Of a stretch of 64,000 bases of DNA, positions 1 through 13,152 are shown piece after piece. The DNA is from Tetrahymena thermophila SB210 (taxonomy: Eukaryota; Ciliophora; Oligohymenophorea; Hymenostomatida; Tetrahymenidae). Both the position numbers and the translations under genes were made by a program. The notes under the pieces are model-generated. The model did no database searches, was not told the origin of the DNA, and saw only the letters and a program-made list of their open reading frames with translations. Numbering within the stretch: position 1 is the stretch's first letter; the number at the start of each line of letters is the position of its first letter. Location: contig NW_002476155.1 in the NCBI RefSeq assembly GCF_000189635.1, positions 372,001 to 436,000 on the forward strand. Reading direction: 5' to 3'.

Positions 1-3000
1 GCTAAATTTATTTTAATAGTATCTAGATTACTTTATCTGCTTTGCTAAAATTGTTGATCATCCATCGATGTTTCAGATTGATTAACAAATGAAAACATTG
101 ATTTTTTATTATTAGAATTTAATCCATTGTTAGCCTAGTTATTTGGTGTTTTGCAAGGAAATAATATTGAATTTTTCATGCTTTATTATTGACTTTGGTT
201 GACAGAAGAATTCTTAGAAGTTTAATTTCCATTATTTGACATATATTTGTATTACATCTGTCTATTTAGCTTGATAAAATTTTAATTAGTAGAAGCTAAG
301 GTTGATGGATTCTTTTCTCTAAAAAAGCTATTTGTACATTTCATACTAACATACTAACCATTTTACATTTAGGAGTTATTTTGGCAGCTACTTGTACTGT
401 TTTGATTTAAATTCATCATCATATTCTGTTATTGAGGTGTTAATAAAGATATATTTTTAAGTCCACTTATCATATTTATGTTTTGCAAATCTTAGTTTTA
501 ATTTATACTATCTTCTTCCTCTTCGATGTTGATAGTGATTTTAGGTTTCTTTGATAGAGATCTATTACTTGATTTTGATTACTTATTTGCAGACAAACTA
601 ATTTTAGAAGTACTATTATTTTGATCAATTTAGCTTTCATAGCTTGATTTAATAGTTGATTTTGAGTTTTTCAAGTGTTTTTTTATTGATGCTACTGATG
701 TTGGAGCATAATTTTAAGAATCTAGATATTATTGATTAGAATGCTATTAAATTGGTATATTTTAGTCACACTATTTTTGTTAATTTTCTAATTTATGCTT
801 AGAACTAGAAAGTTGTTTTAAATATGATGATTTTGAATTATTAGTGTGATTAAGTTACTATTAAGTATAATTCTTAGCTTTTTCAGACTCCTTAGCCTAA
901 TTCTTAGAAATAGTGGCAATATGATTTTGGCTTACCAGAGGTTTAGAAGGAGTGTAGAATTAAAATTAAAGATTTTCAATGAAATTTGTTGATTTTGTGT
1001 GCATTTGAATGTTATTTTTAACCAAATTATTTTATTCTTCTTCGAATTTTTCATTATTCTAAAATTGCTAAAGAGCAATCTAAGTTTTATTTAAGTGAGC
1101 TTAAGAGTCACTTTTTTGTAAAGGATTTTAAGTCCTTTTTAAAATAGGTGAGATAGTTCTATTTTGATTCTTTTTAGAATAGCTATGCTTGATTACAGTA
1201 GTTTGAGTACGCTGTAAACTATTTGAATTTAAATTTTCCTCGAAGTTTTATATCTGAGATTTAGGATTTATAATAGATTTTATTTTACTTTAGACATTTG
1301 CATACAATGTACCATTATGATTACTGCTATTTCTCTTCATTATGCTTTCTCTCTAGGCTTCTAAAGATTTTTACTAAATAAAAGGAAATTTTAGCTTAAA
1401 AATAAATTTAAAAACATAATTCATACCTCTCTTTACTCTTCTTCAATTTTTTTCATTTTTTACTGCAAGACTTAAATATTTTACCTCCTATTTGCATCGC
1501 TAAATAATTTATTGACCAAATTTGCTTCCTAATCTTTAGATAATTTCCCTTAAATTTAAATATAAATTTATGAAATTTAATTTGTAAAAATGATAATTAA
1601 TTTTTACCTCTTGAAATATTCTATTTATTTGATTCTTCAATAGATTTTTTGCTTTTCATTTCTTTTTATTTTATTTGTTCTTACTGAATTGCTCTCCTCC
1701 TCTCAAAATCCTAATTAAGTCTAAACAAAGTGCTTGTGCTTTTACTGCTAAGCTTAGTATTGCTCATGCTTCTAGCATAAGTATTCAATTCTTCATTCTC
1801 GTTGGAGTCAATATTATTTGTAAAAAATTTATTCAATTATTAAACTTCTTTTGAGATTTATGATTTGGCTCTTCTAATAAGTTAAAAAATTTAATGATAT
1901 TTAATTTAAAAAGAGCAAAAAAGAATACTCGTTATTGGATTCCACACTTTCTTTAGAAGACATTCTGCTGCTTCTTCTTCTATTTAAAATTTTAGCATAA
2001 TCTTAGGCATTTGAGAGAGATATACTTCTTTACTAATTCCCTTTTTGTAAATTAGCATGGCTTAAGCTCTTAATAATCTATCCTTTCTAGTTAGAATTAT
2101 TTTATTTTTAAAAATGTGCATTTCCTTCAATATTTTAATTATTCTGTTCGTTATAAGCAAACAACTTATTTAAGGATAAGACTTGCTTAGTATTTGGTTA
2201 ATCCTAAAATTTATTATTATCAGGGTCAGATTAGTCGTCAATATTGATTTTTTCGTAGTTATCGTTTTAATCTATTTTTAAATTATTAAAATTAAAACAA
2301 GAAAAATTAAATATTTTTAAAAGGAAATTGCAAGTTCTTAAATTATTTTTTACATAAAACAATAGTTTGATTTGAAGATGGGGTTTTATTTCCACTTTTT
2401 GAATGAACTATAGAACAATTTTATTGAGAATTTGATTTACTTCCTGCTGTATGAGATCCTATAGTGGTGGAAGAATTGGTTTTTTTGAGGGAGTCTAAAA
2501 TATTAGAGAACTGAATTTAGATTTTAGAATTAGAATCTTTTATATTTTATTTGTTTATATTGTTTGAAGAGTAATTTTAGACATTTATCGGAGATGGAGG
2601 AGGAAGTGTACTTAAGATCTACTTTTCAAGTTAAATTGGGGTAGGAGGCTTTAGCATACTTTGAGGAGCATTTTAATCGTTTGCATTTAGTTAATCATAT
2701 TTTAGCTTACTTTAAAAAGCTCTTTCAAGGAGCAATTATAAAGAATCAGTTTAATGATCAATAGATTCTGAATTGGCTAAATTATATCTGTTAAAAATAT
2801 CAGAACAATCAGTAGCATCAGAAATAGTGTTAAGTTTAACAATATTTGAAACATCCCTTTAGTTAAAGTGTTTGTTATCTGTAGAATTTATATTATACAA
2901 GTCATTATTTTTTCCAGAAATATTGCATTTCATTTATAACTACTCAAGAGACATATAGTTCTTTTTTAAGTTAGGTTTCATTTTTATTTACTTATCAGAT

Positions 3001-3905
3001 ACTTAACTGACACAAGGTTAAGGAGTTTTTGCAGCAATCAGAATTTCTTAAGCAGTTAAATCAGTATTATTGCTCAAAATATTGTCTTTTGAATTACATT
3101 TTAAGCTTTAATAATTTAGATATGTTTCTTACCTGTATTAAAAATAGTTAAATGATTTAAATAATGTTTGATATATTAATATTTTTTTTTCTTAAATGCC
3201 CAAATTTTATCGTTAATTTGTAAAGACTGTAAATAAATAGAAAATAAATTTCATTGTAATATTTTTAAGATGATTTTCTTTCTAATTTGATAACATTTTA
3301 AAATGAATAAAATACAAATTTAAGAATTACCCAGTTTTTATATTTTCAGGATCCATGTTATTTACTTGCTATTCTAAAAGCTCAAACTCAAGAAGATCAT
3401 CTCCTTTATTTACTTTAGTATTAGAGCTTCTGTTAAGAGAATCACTATTATCATCTCCTTAATAATGGCGCTGTTAAGGAGGAGTTATTTGTTAGTAGCA
3501 TTGCTTATTAGAAGGACTAGCTTATCTGTTTGACTTTAAATTTAAAAATTAAATATTTAAAAAGACATTTTTCATGATATAGTTAGTATTTAGTTTTAAA
3601 ATATTTTTCTATTAAATATTTACTAAGTGAATAGAGTTAGTTGAATCTGATCGAAGTTCATGGCAAACTTGTGCGTTCTAGTTAACCAATTATTGGGTTT
3701 AATGATCATTGATTAATGAGTTGCTAAATATCTGCAATTAGTTTTATTAGCTGAAATTTTAATTGTCTTGACTTTCATTACTTATATTGCTACATTATAT
3801 AACTTATATAAAGTTATCTGTAGTTGAATTAAATTTAGGTTTCAGATTATCATACTAAAGACATACTCCTTAAATATCTGGTCTTTCTAAAATCTAACTA
3901 CTCAT
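1..3905 (-). CDS. Ser/Asn/Gln-rich hypothetical protein, 3' end beyond window
   Basis: Read with TAA/TAG as Gln, this gene starts at the ATG at 3905-3903 (MSSQILERPDIQG) and is still open at base 1, so its C-terminus is missing. Exons, phase-checked: 3331-3905, 2354-3132, 1929-2271, 1608-1873, 1427-1548 and 1-1373, about 1150 codons so far. All five introns are GT...AG and 55-200 nt. A further in-frame AT-rich stretch near 3540-3630 could be a sixth intron or coding. The protein is mostly Ser, Asn, Gln and Lys, with a short basic/acidic stretch around 1427-1720 (RRRAIQQEQIKQKEMKSK, KKIEEEQRE) that should form a coiled coil. I recognise no catalytic domain, signal peptide or membrane segment. 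Function unknown. That it is a gene is well supported by the long open frame and consistent splice phases; exact exon ends are less sure. Confidence 0.75.
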
Positions 3906-5490
3906 CGAGTTCAATACTATTGACGATTAACACTCTTTGGTTTTATATTATTGTTCTTAATAAGTAACTCTCAACCTATTTCAATGTTTAACTTTTTCCC
4001 TTGCTTGCTTGTAATATTTTAGTAGGATCTATCAATATTTTTACAAGTTTGTAATTATATGCAAATTCTTTATTTTTCTTCTATTTAATTGTTACTTGAA
4101 AATATGAAAATTATAATACTTGAATTATATGTAAACCAAAGTATTAATAATAATCAAATTTACATTAAACAAAATAATATTTGTACTAAAGTAATACATG
4201 TACAATTACTGAATAATATTGATTACTACATTCTTCAAATTAGTTATCATAGTTGTTAGCCTTATCTCCATACAATTTTATAAATTAATTTTTATCTGAT
4301 TGTAATTGTCTTGCCTTTAATTTTAAAAATATCCTCTCTTTAAAGATATATTTGTAACACTTTAAATTACTTAACTTGATTTGATATTTTGCTTAACCAA
4401 ATTTTTTTCAGTAGATTTATCCAGCTAAAACTTGCCAAATACTATTTTTTGCAATATTGACCATTAAAATTTCTAATATGAATTTGATTAGCTAAATATT
4501 TCTTAAATTATTGATTAATAAAAAGCAATCAATCTAATATATTTGCACACATTTGTTTTCAAATTTTAATTTATAATTAAATAATTGTGGCTAAAATCAA
4601 AAGCTTTTTTTTTCTCACCTTACTACCATAAATACTTTAATAAATATGCAAATAATTTCAACCATATAAATTATTTTCTTAAATTTTATTTTCTGACTAT
4701 TTAAGTAAGCTAATTTATGAAAAAATTAAATGATTATGTATATAAAATAATATTTATATATTTTAAATTCCAACAATAGTTTATTGTATCAAGAAATCCA
4801 AAGCTTACAATTAGTTTTCTTTTAATAAAATTCCTCTATAATTTACTTGCAGATTAAATAAAACCATAAATTAGTTCCACTTTTTATATGACTTCTTCTT
4901 TTCAGATTAAAGTTTTTTAATAGAATATATAATACTTAAGAGTAAAATTATAATATTTAACTTTTAATATATTTAATTAGTTTAGATTTTACTTAAAAAA
5001 AACACAGTTTTAAATGAAAATTAAAAAATGATTTTGTTAAAATATGTTTATATTTTTATTATTAGTATTACATTACATTTACTGAATTACACTTAATTTT
5101 AATTTTAGATATAATTTATAGAATAGAAGGAAGAGTAAGTAATAAAGAAATACTTACATATAAATTTTATATAATCATGAATTAATATCATTAATAATTA
5201 GATTTTTGATATTATTAATTTTAAAAAAACCTAATTTATATTTAAATAATTAAATAGAGCTTTTTTAATTTTTTTAAAGTTTTTTTTAAAAATAAAGTCT
5301 ATCTTTTTATTTTAAATATACGATTATAGCTTTAAGCCAAAACAAAATTTAAAATAATATCTTCATTATACTTTATCATGGAAATACTAGGATTAGATTG
5401 ATTGCATTTTTAAAAATAATTTTATTTTAATTACTTTTTAAACTAATTAATTAATATTTAATGTTTTATTCTTCAAATGAACTAAATTAC
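3906..5490. other. AT-rich intergenic region
   Basis: Divided between the 5' flank of the gene starting at 3905 and the 3' flank of the CIA2 gene. A short run of TTGC tetranucleotides (AAGC on the other strand) lies near 3999-4011, about 100 bases upstream of the 3905 start. No open frame with coding character seen. Confidence 0.6.
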
Positions 5491-5934
5491 TCATTCATAA
5501 GAGATTAAATTTTAAATAAATTGCATCAGGTGCTCGTTTTCTTAGGCTGCACACACTCTTTCTTTATCGTTTATTTACTTGTCTAGTTAATGTTTATCTT
5601 AATGAGTACCTTCTTTAACAAGTATTTCGATTTTATATTCATCATAATTAGGAAGTTCTTGTTGTAATTTTGTAATTATAGATAACCCAATTTAAGAAGC
5701 GAGATGGCAATGAGGGACAGTAGGTACCCAAATTATTTAAATGATTCCTAAATAAATTTCATTTCTTTTTTATCCGCTACTTATTTAAACTTGTTAAAAG
5801 CGAAGATTTTCTCTCTGTATGACGTTGAGATCTCCTAGTGTTTAAGGGAATTCAGGATCTCTAATAGTAGATATAATATAAAATGTATCATCTAAAATAC
5901 TTTCTATCTCCTCTTAAGTTTTTAACCTCTCCAT
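5491..5934 (-). CDS. CIA2: CIA2/MIP18-family cytosolic iron-sulfur assembly protein
   Basis: Intronless, 147 residues, ATG at 5934, TGA at 5491-5493. The family (FAM96/CIAO2, yeast Cia2) is the part of the cytosolic iron-sulfur targeting complex, with CIA1 and MMS19, that hands clusters to apoproteins such as DNA polymerases and helicases. Seen here: the DP-x-P motif (IRDPEFPQTLGDLNVI, about residues 24-39), the VPTVPHCHLASQIGLSI block holding the conserved reactive Cys at residue 76, and the C-terminal DKERVCAAQENEHL stretch that matches the family's ADKERV-A-ENTHL region. Length is close to the human CIAO2B. It looks more CIAO2B-like than CIAO2A-like, but I cannot separate the paralogues firmly without an alignment. 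TAA codons inside the conserved blocks are strong evidence for the ciliate code. Confidence 0.93.
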
Positions 5935-7651
5935 TATACTTAATTTTCAACAATAAAATTAATTTTATAGTCTGATTTATATATTATTCAACTTTTATTT
6001 TAAAAGTACTACTGTTTGCTATTCCTATGCTAATTGATTAACTAAATATTAAAATTTATATATTATAGCAATTATTGGGATATTTCCTTTAATTTAATAA
6101 TTTAAGAAGAATTATAAATTTCTAAAGACTATCGATACATACAATAATTATAAACTTCATCATTTAATGACCTTTTTTTCTAAAGGATGACAACTAGAGA
6201 AATCTTTATATTAAGAAATTACATTATTATAATTATAATTATTATTTATTTTTTTTTAATGGAAAATACTTTTGCTAACAAATTTATTTTTTTGTAGATG
6301 AAATGATTGTTTGGCAATCATACCAGACAATATAACAATATAATCTTCCTAAAAACAATCTTTAATAATGGGAATAATTAATCTTCTATAAAAACCATTT
6401 AACTAGATTTTATATCTCTGAAATAATAATATTGTTTTGGAAAAGGTTTTAATTGCAAATTTCTATTTTTAAATAAATATTATATATAGTCATTTAACCA
6501 AATTTAATTTAAATATTTTCTAAACACCAAAAGCGTTTAAAATTCTTCCAACTTCAGGTTCATTTAATTGTGCAATTAATTATATTATATCATAAATTAA
6601 AAATCAGTTATCTACTATCTGAGATAATAATACATCACGTATTTTTGGGAACTATAAAATCAATTAGCTTTGAAATTTGAAATATTTAGAACATTAGGTA
6701 ATTAATTAATAATAATTGAGAAAATTATAAATTATTTTTTGAAGAGATAAATTTATTGATTGATTGAAGATAACATTTTTAACAAGTTTACGAAAATGTT
6801 GATATCAATTAAATTCAAATTTTAAAATCGATTTTAAATATATTTTTTCCATATATTAATTACAATTTTGATTTTTTAAATACTTCTTTTGTATTAATAA
6901 TGATAGTGTATATATTCTAGGAATTTAAAGATTTAATAAATTGTTGTGTCAAGTAACAATCCAAAAATTAAAAAAAAATATATTCATATTCAAGTATTTT
7001 TTATCATTTAGAAACTTAATTATTTTAAATTGTTAGTAAAAAAAATAAAATTAATTGAAAAATGATGTTTTATTTGGAATAATAAACATAATTAATTGTT
7101 TTTGTCAAATCTATTTAAATAAAATAATAAAATATAGTTGATTTGTAATATTTTTAATTATTAATAAGAAAAATATTGAGAAGTAACTAAGTAAGCAAGC
7201 AAGGAATTGTTGTGTTAATAAAAAAAAGCAAATAAAGGAAATTTAACATATTTTTGTTTCCGCAAATTGAAGATTCATCAAACTTCATAAATAAACAATA
7301 TAAAATTTCTAGTTTAATTGTAAATTTATATAGTTTATCCTTTTAGTTGAACTAAATCTTCTAAATAAGCAAGCAAGAAATATTACAAATAAACATACAT
7401 ACATTAATAATTTTGACTTTATTTCTATTTAGTTATTGAGATTTAACTCTTTTAAGTATTTAAATCCAGTAGAATAAAAGTAAATTTTATATATTTAAGC
7501 TTATTTCGCCTATAATATTATTCTATAATTTTAAATCAGATAAATAAACATTATTTTAAACTATTTTTTAGGTATCTTAAAGTAAATAAATAGCTAAAAA
7601 AAGTTAGAGAAAGAAGAGTATTAATTACTTAGTTTTTAGCTAAATAATAAA
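5935..7651. other. Divergent intergenic region between CIA2 and the kinase
   Basis: Shared 5' region of two divergently transcribed genes, so both promoters should be here. Very AT-rich. Two AAGC-repeat patches (about 7191-7204 and 7367-7378) lie 450 and 275 bases upstream of the kinase start. No coding frame seen. Confidence 0.6.
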
Positions 7652-9956
7652 ATGAGCGATTAGACTACAAAAAAAATAGATAAATACTAATTTAACTTAA
7701 ATCAGCGCATAGGTTCTGGATCATATGCAAATGTTTATAAAGGCGAAGATAGGGAAACTGGAAAAGCTGTTGCAATCAAAATGATTGATAGGAAAAAAAT
7801 ATCTTAGGAAGATTATTTAATGAACGGATTACTGCAGGAAATATAAATAATGAAAAAATTGGATTCAAATTATATTGTTAAGCTAATTGATGTACTTGAA
7901 ACAAAAAATAACTACTATATTGTTTAAGAATTTTGTGATTAGGGTGATTTTAGAAATTATTTGAAGTAAAAAGGATATCTGCCTGAACAAGAAGCAAAAT
8001 AAGTTTTAGTTGATATTCTTAATGGTTTTTTAGAACTGTTAAAGCATGGAATTATTCATCGTGATTTGAAGCCTGAAAACATTTTGATTTAAACAAAAAA
8101 TCCTTAGGTAACGAATGAAATTTCATTTTAAATTGAGTAAAATATATTAGTTCTCAAAATACGATAAACTTTTTAGTGTATTAATCAAATTTTTATTTCG
8201 AGCAGTCTTATTGAATAATCATATCAGTTATCAGCAAAATAAATGAGTGATCAGATTTTGCTTGATTTTTTTATTAATTCTCCATAATTCGTTTTTTTCA
8301 TAAAATCAAAAAAAAGCAATCAATAATTATTTTATATTTTTTACTTATTTTTATAAACTAAAATTTAGATGTAAATCATATTATTTTATTTAAATTTAGA
8401 CAGGCGAAAGAATATTTAAACTTGCTGATTTTGGATTTTCTAGAACTGTAGACAATTTTAGAAGAGAGCTTTTAACCAGTCTTGTTGGAACACCTCTTTA
8501 TATGAGTCCATAAATTCTCATGTTTAAAAAATACACATCCAAAAGTGATATTTGGAGTATAGGTTTGATTATGTATGAGATGCTTTACGGAAAGACTCCA
8601 TGGAATGCAATTAGTTAATATTAGTTAGTAGAAATGATTAACAAATAGCCAATAAACTGGAAAAGCGAAAACATCATAAGTGAAGAGGCTATCAATTTTA
8701 TGTATAAATGTCTTCAGTTAGAAGAAGAAAAGCGTATATAATGGGATGAAATTTATGCACATCCTCTGTTTGGTGATCATTTCGTTCACTTCTTAGAAAA
8801 AAATAAAAATCTTGAAGACAAAGCTTTATATTTAATTAACAACTTAAGATAAAAAATACATTCAACTAACACTGACTTAATGCAACTTTTTAAATATTTC
8901 GATTTAACAAACGATTCTAAACTTACTATTAAAGAATTTGAGTAGCTTATGAAATAGATTGATAAGGATTTGAATAGGGAAGAAATTGAATATATTTTTA
9001 ACAAGTTTGATAGCGATGGAGATAACAAAATTGATTTTACTGAGTTTTAAAAATGGCTAGAGCATAACAATATTAGGTTAAGCATAAACAACAGTTAGTA
9101 AAATAGAAGAAAAATGATTGATTAGCAGCTTGATTAGGAGGTTAAGCAGCTTATTTAAAAATAATAGTAGCAACCACCTAATTTAGTGTATACACACAGC
9201 TAGTTTTCTCCTTTAGCAGCAAATTAGCCTCACATAGATATAACATCAAATAGTAAGTTTTATTAGAATCATGCAACTTAAGACAAATAAATAATTAATA
9301 ATGGTAATAATGGTAACTAAATTAAACAGTAACCTTAGTAGTAAAACATAAAAGTATCACAAGCAAAATAATATGATTCAGAACCTGGTTAAAATAGTAG
9401 TGATGAATCAAAGTAAAAATAAGACATTTCTTAAAGCTAGAGAAAACTATCACCAGAGGAGAAAGCAATCTTTGCAATTGGAAAATTGAAACTTGCTATA
9501 GATCAATATAAAATTAATAACAAAGAATTATTTAATAGGTATGATAAAAGCTAGCAAGATGCAATATAATTAAGTGAATTTACAAGAATGATTAAGAAAA
9601 TAGATGATAAACTTTAAGATGAAGAAATAGCAATAGCTTTTTAAAAATTCGACTATGATAATAGTGGGAAAATAACATTTAAGAAATTTGATACAACCTT
9701 AGCAAATATCGGAAATTCGATAGTTATTTAAGTTAAGTAAAAGTAAAAATAAACATCCTCATAAAAATCATTGTCAGATGTTAAAGATAATTTTTCATAG
9801 CCAGATTCAGAGAAAAAGTAAAGCCACCAAAAAAGTAATAGTGGAGCAAGTACAGATAGCAATAAAGAATATCAATAGTTTTCAAGTGCTCCAACAAGAA
9901 GTAATATTTTAGAATAATTAATTTATTTTTTTTAAAATACAATTCAATATTTTTGA
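7652..9956 (+). CDS. Ser/Thr protein kinase with C-terminal EF-hands
   Basis: Two exons (7652-8107, 8400-9956), about 670 residues. The kinase domain begins at once: glycine loop GSGSYANVYKG, lysine K43 (VAIKM), HRDLKPEN at 136-143, DFGFSR at 162-167, then GTPLYMSPQIL where most kinases have APE. The short lead-in, DFGFSR and MSPQIL resemble ULK/ATG1-type kinases more than plant CDPKs. After the kinase come four EF-hand-like loops. Loop 2 (DSDGDNKIDFTE, 356-367) is canonical. Loop 1 (320-331) has D, T and D at positions 1, 3 and 5 and E at 12. Loop 3 (about 533) is degenerate, and loop 4 (570-581) ends in Lys not Glu. A Gln/Asn/Ser-rich linker separates the two EF pairs. This layout suggests a calcium-responsive kinase. 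The 3' end is ambiguous: if 9901-9961 is an intron, the protein ends at the TGA at 9973-9975 instead. Confidence 0.9.
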
Positions 9957-11176
9957 AATAGCTTCTAATAATTGAAGAGAACTTAAAAGACAGAGTAATT
10001 ATCTCAACATTTATTTCAATTAAAATCATCAGATAAATATAAGTATAATGGATGGATGATAAATTATGATATTTATATGCCACTAGGCTTTTAGCAGTTT
10101 AGCTCTTTATATAAAAATAAATCAATCTTAAATTTAAAAGATGTAATGTAATTATTATAAAATATAGATTAATTAGTAAGCATATGTGTATGTGTATATC
10201 CTTTAGTTATGAAAGTAAACAATATATAAAATATTTATAATTCATTTAGTAAGCAGACAATTTATTATATTTACATTAAAAATTTCTAATTCTATTTATC
10301 TACTGCAATCTTGATATCTATCAAAACAATATCTAAGAATATTTTTTTAAAGTTTGTTTTAACTCAATTAAAATAAAACAATTTTTATTTAAATTGTACT
10401 TTATTTTTTGTTTTCTGATTTTATTTGGTAAATAAACATTAAAAAAATTTATATAATTTTATTTTGTTTACTTTTATAAAATAAAAATAAAAATCAATTA
10501 GGAACTTTTTAAAATAAAATATTATCGATTTTAAATTAAATATGATTAAAAGATTGATTTATATTAACAAATAAATATTTATATATATATATAAATTTAT
10601 ATCAGAAAAAAATCAATATTTTTATTTACATATATTATTAAAGATGAAAGAAAATAAAGCAGTTAGTTATTTTAACCTTAATTTAATAAATTAAAAAAAT
10701 TTTTAAATATTTTTTTAGATTTATTAAGTTTAGATATAATTAATTGATTATAAATCAAAGATAAGTGGAGAATTTACCAAACCTTCAGAACATTTGATTA
10801 AATGTTAAAAGTTATTTTTAGTTGTTACTTATTTATTTAGATTTAATAGTAATATGAACAATAATAATAGAGTAAATGATTGATTGATTGAAACAGAACA
10901 TATAATAAAAAATTATGAATACTTTATAATCTAAGAGTGTTATAAGTAATTTGTGGTGTTAATAGTTGTTATTATTGTTATTGATACTTTATTAATAGTA
11001 TTAGATAACATAAATTAATAGTTGTGTTCTAATTCCTAAATATAAATATATATATATGTATGTTATTATTTACAAATATTTTTTATTTGTCTTTGATTCT
11101 TTTTTTTGGTTGCTTATAAGATTTTTTCATAATTTTCTTTTTGTAGATGTGAATTATTTTCAACAAACAATTAAAA
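9957..11176. other. AT-rich convergent intergenic region
   Basis: Lies between the 3' ends of the kinase and the 206-residue gene. Contains a short (TGAT/TTGA)n run near 10878-10891 and an AT dinucleotide run near 10579-10592. No gene seen. Confidence 0.55.
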
Positions 11177-11797
11177 TCACTTATTCTTTAAATATTTATC
11201 CCACTTAATTTAGTAAGTTGTGATTCCTGGATGTTTGCTCACAAAATGCTTATGAGGTTATCTACCCATTTCATTTCTATTTGTAGTTAAATAGTGTTTT
11301 TTATCAAAGCTATTCCTATCTCCAATCTCTATAACACTTCTATTTACGTAGTATTATTTAAAATCTTGAGAAGGCAAACGTGAGCGTTAAGCATTTGGAT
11401 TGTATGGCTCCAACGGTTTACTAGAGCCCATACCTGCATGACTCAAAGCTCTTGTACGATAAGCTTCTGTATTTGTTGAAGTTTTATATAAGGATTTGTT
11501 CATAATGGTCTCAGCTGTGCTAGCCAAGTTGGCAGCAGTTAAAGGGCGTGCATAGAAAGGTACTGCTTCGTAGTCATTTCCTTTTCTTTTTACAAAGGAA
11601 CATGTAGAGATTCTATTTTCATTGAAAATATCAGCTGATTTTTCTCTCTTATGATCTCCATTGAATTATAAAGCAACAGAATAGCCTTAATTCAAAGTAT
11701 TTTACATATTTTCTATTTACTTAGCTGATTAAATTGATTAAGCACGCTGACGTTTGACCCAATATCCATTATCTAAACCCCTAGAGTATTTACTCAT
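11177..11797 (-). CDS. Conserved-looking hypothetical protein, 206 aa
   Basis: Intronless, ATG at 11797 (MSKYSRGLDNGYWVKRQRA), TGA at 11177-11179. No signal peptide, membrane segment or recognised enzyme motif. It is rich in Arg, Tyr, Asn and Ser, with a basic, aromatic C-terminus (HKHFVSKHPGITTYQIKWD). Arginine is often coded CGT/CGC and the frame is less AT-rich than its neighbours, which in ciliates usually marks highly expressed genes. Small, basic, Tyr-rich proteins of this kind are common among microtubule-associated ciliary proteins, so an axonemal or cortical role is a reasonable guess but only a guess. I do not recognise the family. Confidence 0.85.
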
Positions 11798-13152
11798 CTG
11801 AAATATATCGATTTCTAACTATTTTTTTGTTTTTTGCTTGCTATAAATAACTAATATTTTTTTTTTTGCACAACGGAATATTTTTACTTTCTCTTAAATG
11901 TATTTATACTTAATTATATTTATTAAGAAAAATATTGATTGCAAATTTTTAATCAAAACTTCATAATCCTTTATATGATATATGTATTAATGATTGATAA
12001 AAAAGATGATATTGTATGTAATTTTGGTGAAATACCCCAATTCACCATCCACTTTAGCCTTAACTTTTTTCCATATTTATTTGGTAAAGAAATTTTATAA
12101 GCAAAAGTATTAATTTATTTATTGGTTATTATGCAGTTAGGTTTTTTATTATAAATAAATCGTTCGTTCGTTACTTATAATTTTTAAGATTTCTCTCTAT
12201 TTTTATAAAATTTAAGCATATTTCTCAAACTCTCAATTTTAAAAATCCTCTTAGAAAATTAAAATGATATTTGGAAATCTTTTATTTATTTATAAGAAAG
12301 ATAAAATTAAAAATTTTTATTTTTTGAGATTTATTAAACAACAAAGTTTATCTAACTCCAACTAAGATAAAAATAAACAATAAATTTACTAATTATTAAT
12401 AATATTTTTTAATTGTTTTTTTTTATTTGACTATGATTAAAGTAAAGCTAATAAATACTTGCAGTTAAAAAAATTTTTAATAATATAAGAAGGGAATAAA
12501 AGACTTAAAAGTGTCTTAAAGAAAAATTGCAATTTGATACCTTAAAATAAACTAAAGAATTTTTTAATACAAAATCCAATTATAACAAAGAAAGATTTGA
12601 AAGTTTAGAGACTATAATTACTCTAATAGGAAATAAATTTAAGCTATTATTCAAAAAATATACTTTACATGTTAAATTTATTAATATTGTTATATTAAAA
12701 CTCATAAAAATCCATAAAATAATAAATTTATTATTTTTTTAAGTTCTAATTTAAAAAAAATTAAATTTTTATGATCACAGATTTTAAAAATAAATTAAAG
12801 TATTTTATAAAAAATCTAAAATCCGTTATTTACTATTTCAAGCTATAAGATAAAAATTGGAATTATTAATAAGAAAAAATTAAAAGTTTAATTTAAGTTT
12901 TTTTTGCATACATTCTACATAAATAATTTAAATAATTGCATACATGAAGCTGTTATTGGTTCTGGTTTATTTGTTAAAATAGTTAAGGTATTAATTTATA
13001 AACAATTTAATATCAAATATGTTTTATAAAGAAGTTAAATTAAAATAAATTTTTTGCAAAATGATTAATTAATTTATTTATAGATATAGTTTTAAATTAT
13101 GTGAAAAAAGATACATTATTTATTTACTTACTAAGTTTTTTTATGGTTATTT
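11798..13152. other. AT-rich intergenic region
   Basis: 5' flank of the 206-residue gene and 3' flank of the transporter. Holds the CGTT repeat at 12161-12172. No coding frame seen. Confidence 0.55.
12161..12172. repeat. Tetranucleotide repeat (CGTT)3
   Basis: Three copies of CGTT, directly preceded by AAAT repeats. The reverse complement (CGAA) recurs at 17850-17860 in the next large intergenic region. CG-containing repeats stand out in DNA this AT-rich. Confidence 0.8.

Noticed and set aside
8786-9028. 80-codon frame on the minus strand
   Set aside because: Antisense to the kinase gene's C-lobe and first EF-hands.
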